Positions 20,606 through 23,082 of a DNA stretch of 23,082 nt are shown here, one piece after another. The number at the start of each line of letters is the position of its first letter. Within the stretch, counting starts at the first letter, position 1. This stretch comes from Nocardioidaceae bacterium. GTDB taxonomy: Bacteria; Actinomycetota; Actinomycetes; Propionibacteriales; Nocardioidaceae. The translations under genes and the position numbers were made by a program. A model generated the notes under the pieces. It saw only the letters and a list, made by a program, of their open reading frames with translations, ran no database searches and was not told the origin of the DNA. The DNA lies in contig JAICRS010000014.1 of the NCBI GenBank assembly GCA_025966335.1, forward strand, positions 1 to 23,082, in the 5' to 3' direction.

Positions 20606-21193
20606 TCAGATTCGCTTCGGCAATCCTTGGTCGAAGGCGGGGTGGTGGCTCGACACCTTGCGGACCGAGACCAGGTGTCCACCGAGGTACCCGCCGACGG
20701 CCGCGGCGGCGCTCCCGGCGAGCGCCAGCGCGACTCCACGGGCATGACGGTCATGACGGCGGGCCTGCCACGAGGATGCGTACAGCGTCAGCGCGACTGT
20801 GTTGGCGACGGCGTGGACGACTCCGACCCGCTGCTCCGGCGGGCCCGTCTCGGCCCACTCCGAGAGGCCGGTCACCGCGGTCGGAACGGCCGAGAGCACA
20901 CCGAGGCCGACCAGCCGCCGGGCTGCGGTGCGCGAGGTGGTGCCGCCGACCAGGTCCAGCACGTTGGCCGAGGTCCAGAAGCCGATCACCACGTCGGTGA
21001 GCACCGGGTGCACCGCATGACCGAGCCAGGTGCCGTGCAGGATGTCGCGGCGCGCGGGGTCGGCCACCAGCGCGTGTGCGAGCGGTCGGACCACCTTGAT
21101 CGGGCGGTCCAGTCCGGTGGCCCGCTCCAGAGCGCGGGTCCATCGGACCATCGGGGATGCGTCCGTGTCCTGCGCGAAGCCACTCGTGGTCAT
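20606..21193 (-). CDS. DUF2231 family membrane protein
   Basis: A 195-residue membrane protein. A soluble N-terminal part (1-55) precedes the segment LGHAVHPVLTDVVIGFW, which matches the conserved start of DUF2231 domains (G-H-x-x-H-P-x-L). Four hydrophobic helices are visible at about 65-84, 93-112, 124-142 and 152-173. Conserved-looking histidines are H59, H62, H127 and H173. Some relatives are fused or linked to Rieske ferredoxins, but none is seen here. The ATG at 21193 has AAGGA eight bases upstream. It is divergent from icd. Function is unknown; a redox role is only a guess from the histidines and relatives. Confidence 0.83.
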   Translation of the reverse strand: MTTSGFAQDTDASPMVRWTRALERATGLDRPIKVVRPLAHALVADPARRDILHGTWLGHAVHPVLTDVVIGFWTSANVLDLVGGTTSRTAARRLVGLGVLSAVPTAVTGLSEWAETGPPEQRVGVVHAVANTVALTLYASSWQARRHDRHARGVALALAGSAAAAVGGYLGGHLVSVRKVSSHHPAFDQGLPKRI

Positions 21194-21275
21194 GACCCAG
21201 TCCTTTCCTCACGCGCTCGTTCCGTGCCTGGTTCCCCGATCCCACCACGGCTAACGTTGCCGGGACAACGTGCGT

Positions 21276-21291
21276 TATCTTGACGTCAAGA
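21276..21291 (+). promoter_or_regulatory. icd promoter: TATCTT box overlapping a 14-base palindrome
   Basis: TATCTT (21276-21281) is a TAnnnT match 38 bases before the icd start. It overlaps the perfect palindrome TCTTGACGTCAAGA (21278-21291). A palindrome on the -10/+1 region is a typical repressor position, so icd is probably regulated here. The regulator is not identified. GGAG at 21308-21311 serves as ribosome binding site. Confidence 0.5.
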
Positions 21292-21318
21292 AACCTGGAC
21301 CTCGGAACGGAGCACTCG

Positions 21319-23082
<1,764 letters not shown>

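Overview
The window is very GC-rich chromosomal DNA. GTG starts are frequent, genes overlap by GTGA/ATGA, and several start codons sit 6-7 bases downstream of a TAnnnT box, which suggests leaderless transcripts. Gene content and order point to a high-GC actinobacterium. From memory I would place it in or near the Nocardioidaceae, but no rRNA or phylogenetic marker confirms that.

The backbone is a gene order I recall as widely conserved in actinobacteria (in M. tuberculosis roughly uvrD1 - M23 peptidase - sucC - sucD - perM - purN - purH). Here it runs as: the 3' part of a PcrA/UvrD1 helicase (1-1607); a convergent membrane-anchored M23 peptidase (1623-2549); sucC and sucD (7083-9158); a PerM/DUF6350-like membrane protein, purN and purH (14593-18014); folD and a DUF3017 protein (18050-19212); convergent mdh (19209-20210); a small, apparently frameshifted secreted/membrane gene; a DUF2231 membrane protein; and the start of a monomeric NADP-isocitrate dehydrogenase that runs off the window. 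The window therefore holds three TCA-cycle steps (succinyl-CoA ligase, malate dehydrogenase, isocitrate dehydrogenase) and the purine/one-carbon genes purN, purH and folD.

Two blocks interrupt this backbone. Block 1 (2799-6934) has a stand-alone B12-binding mutase subunit (IcmB-like), a WYL/HTH regulator divergent from a DrrA/DrrB-type ABC exporter with a candidate operator in between, and an alpha/beta hydrolase with an Asp nucleophile. Block 2 (9216-14452) has a SigE-family ECF sigma factor translationally coupled to a one-TM protein with a large outer domain, then a kynureninase, a deleted VOC/glyoxalase remnant, and a 609-residue protein that joins a degenerate sigma-like domain, a TM helix and the same outer domain in one chain.

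The most interesting feature is this pair in block 2. The same two-part module occurs once as two genes (intact sigma factor plus membrane sensor) and once as a natural fusion whose DNA-recognition helix has lost its basic residues. They lie on the same strand within about 5 kb, with kynureninase between them. This suggests an undescribed family of membrane-tethered sigma-like regulators. Other points of interest are perfect palindromes overlapping the kynureninase and icd promoters, a candidate autoregulatory ECF promoter, and a shared CTAG stop overlap between the DUF3017 gene and mdh.
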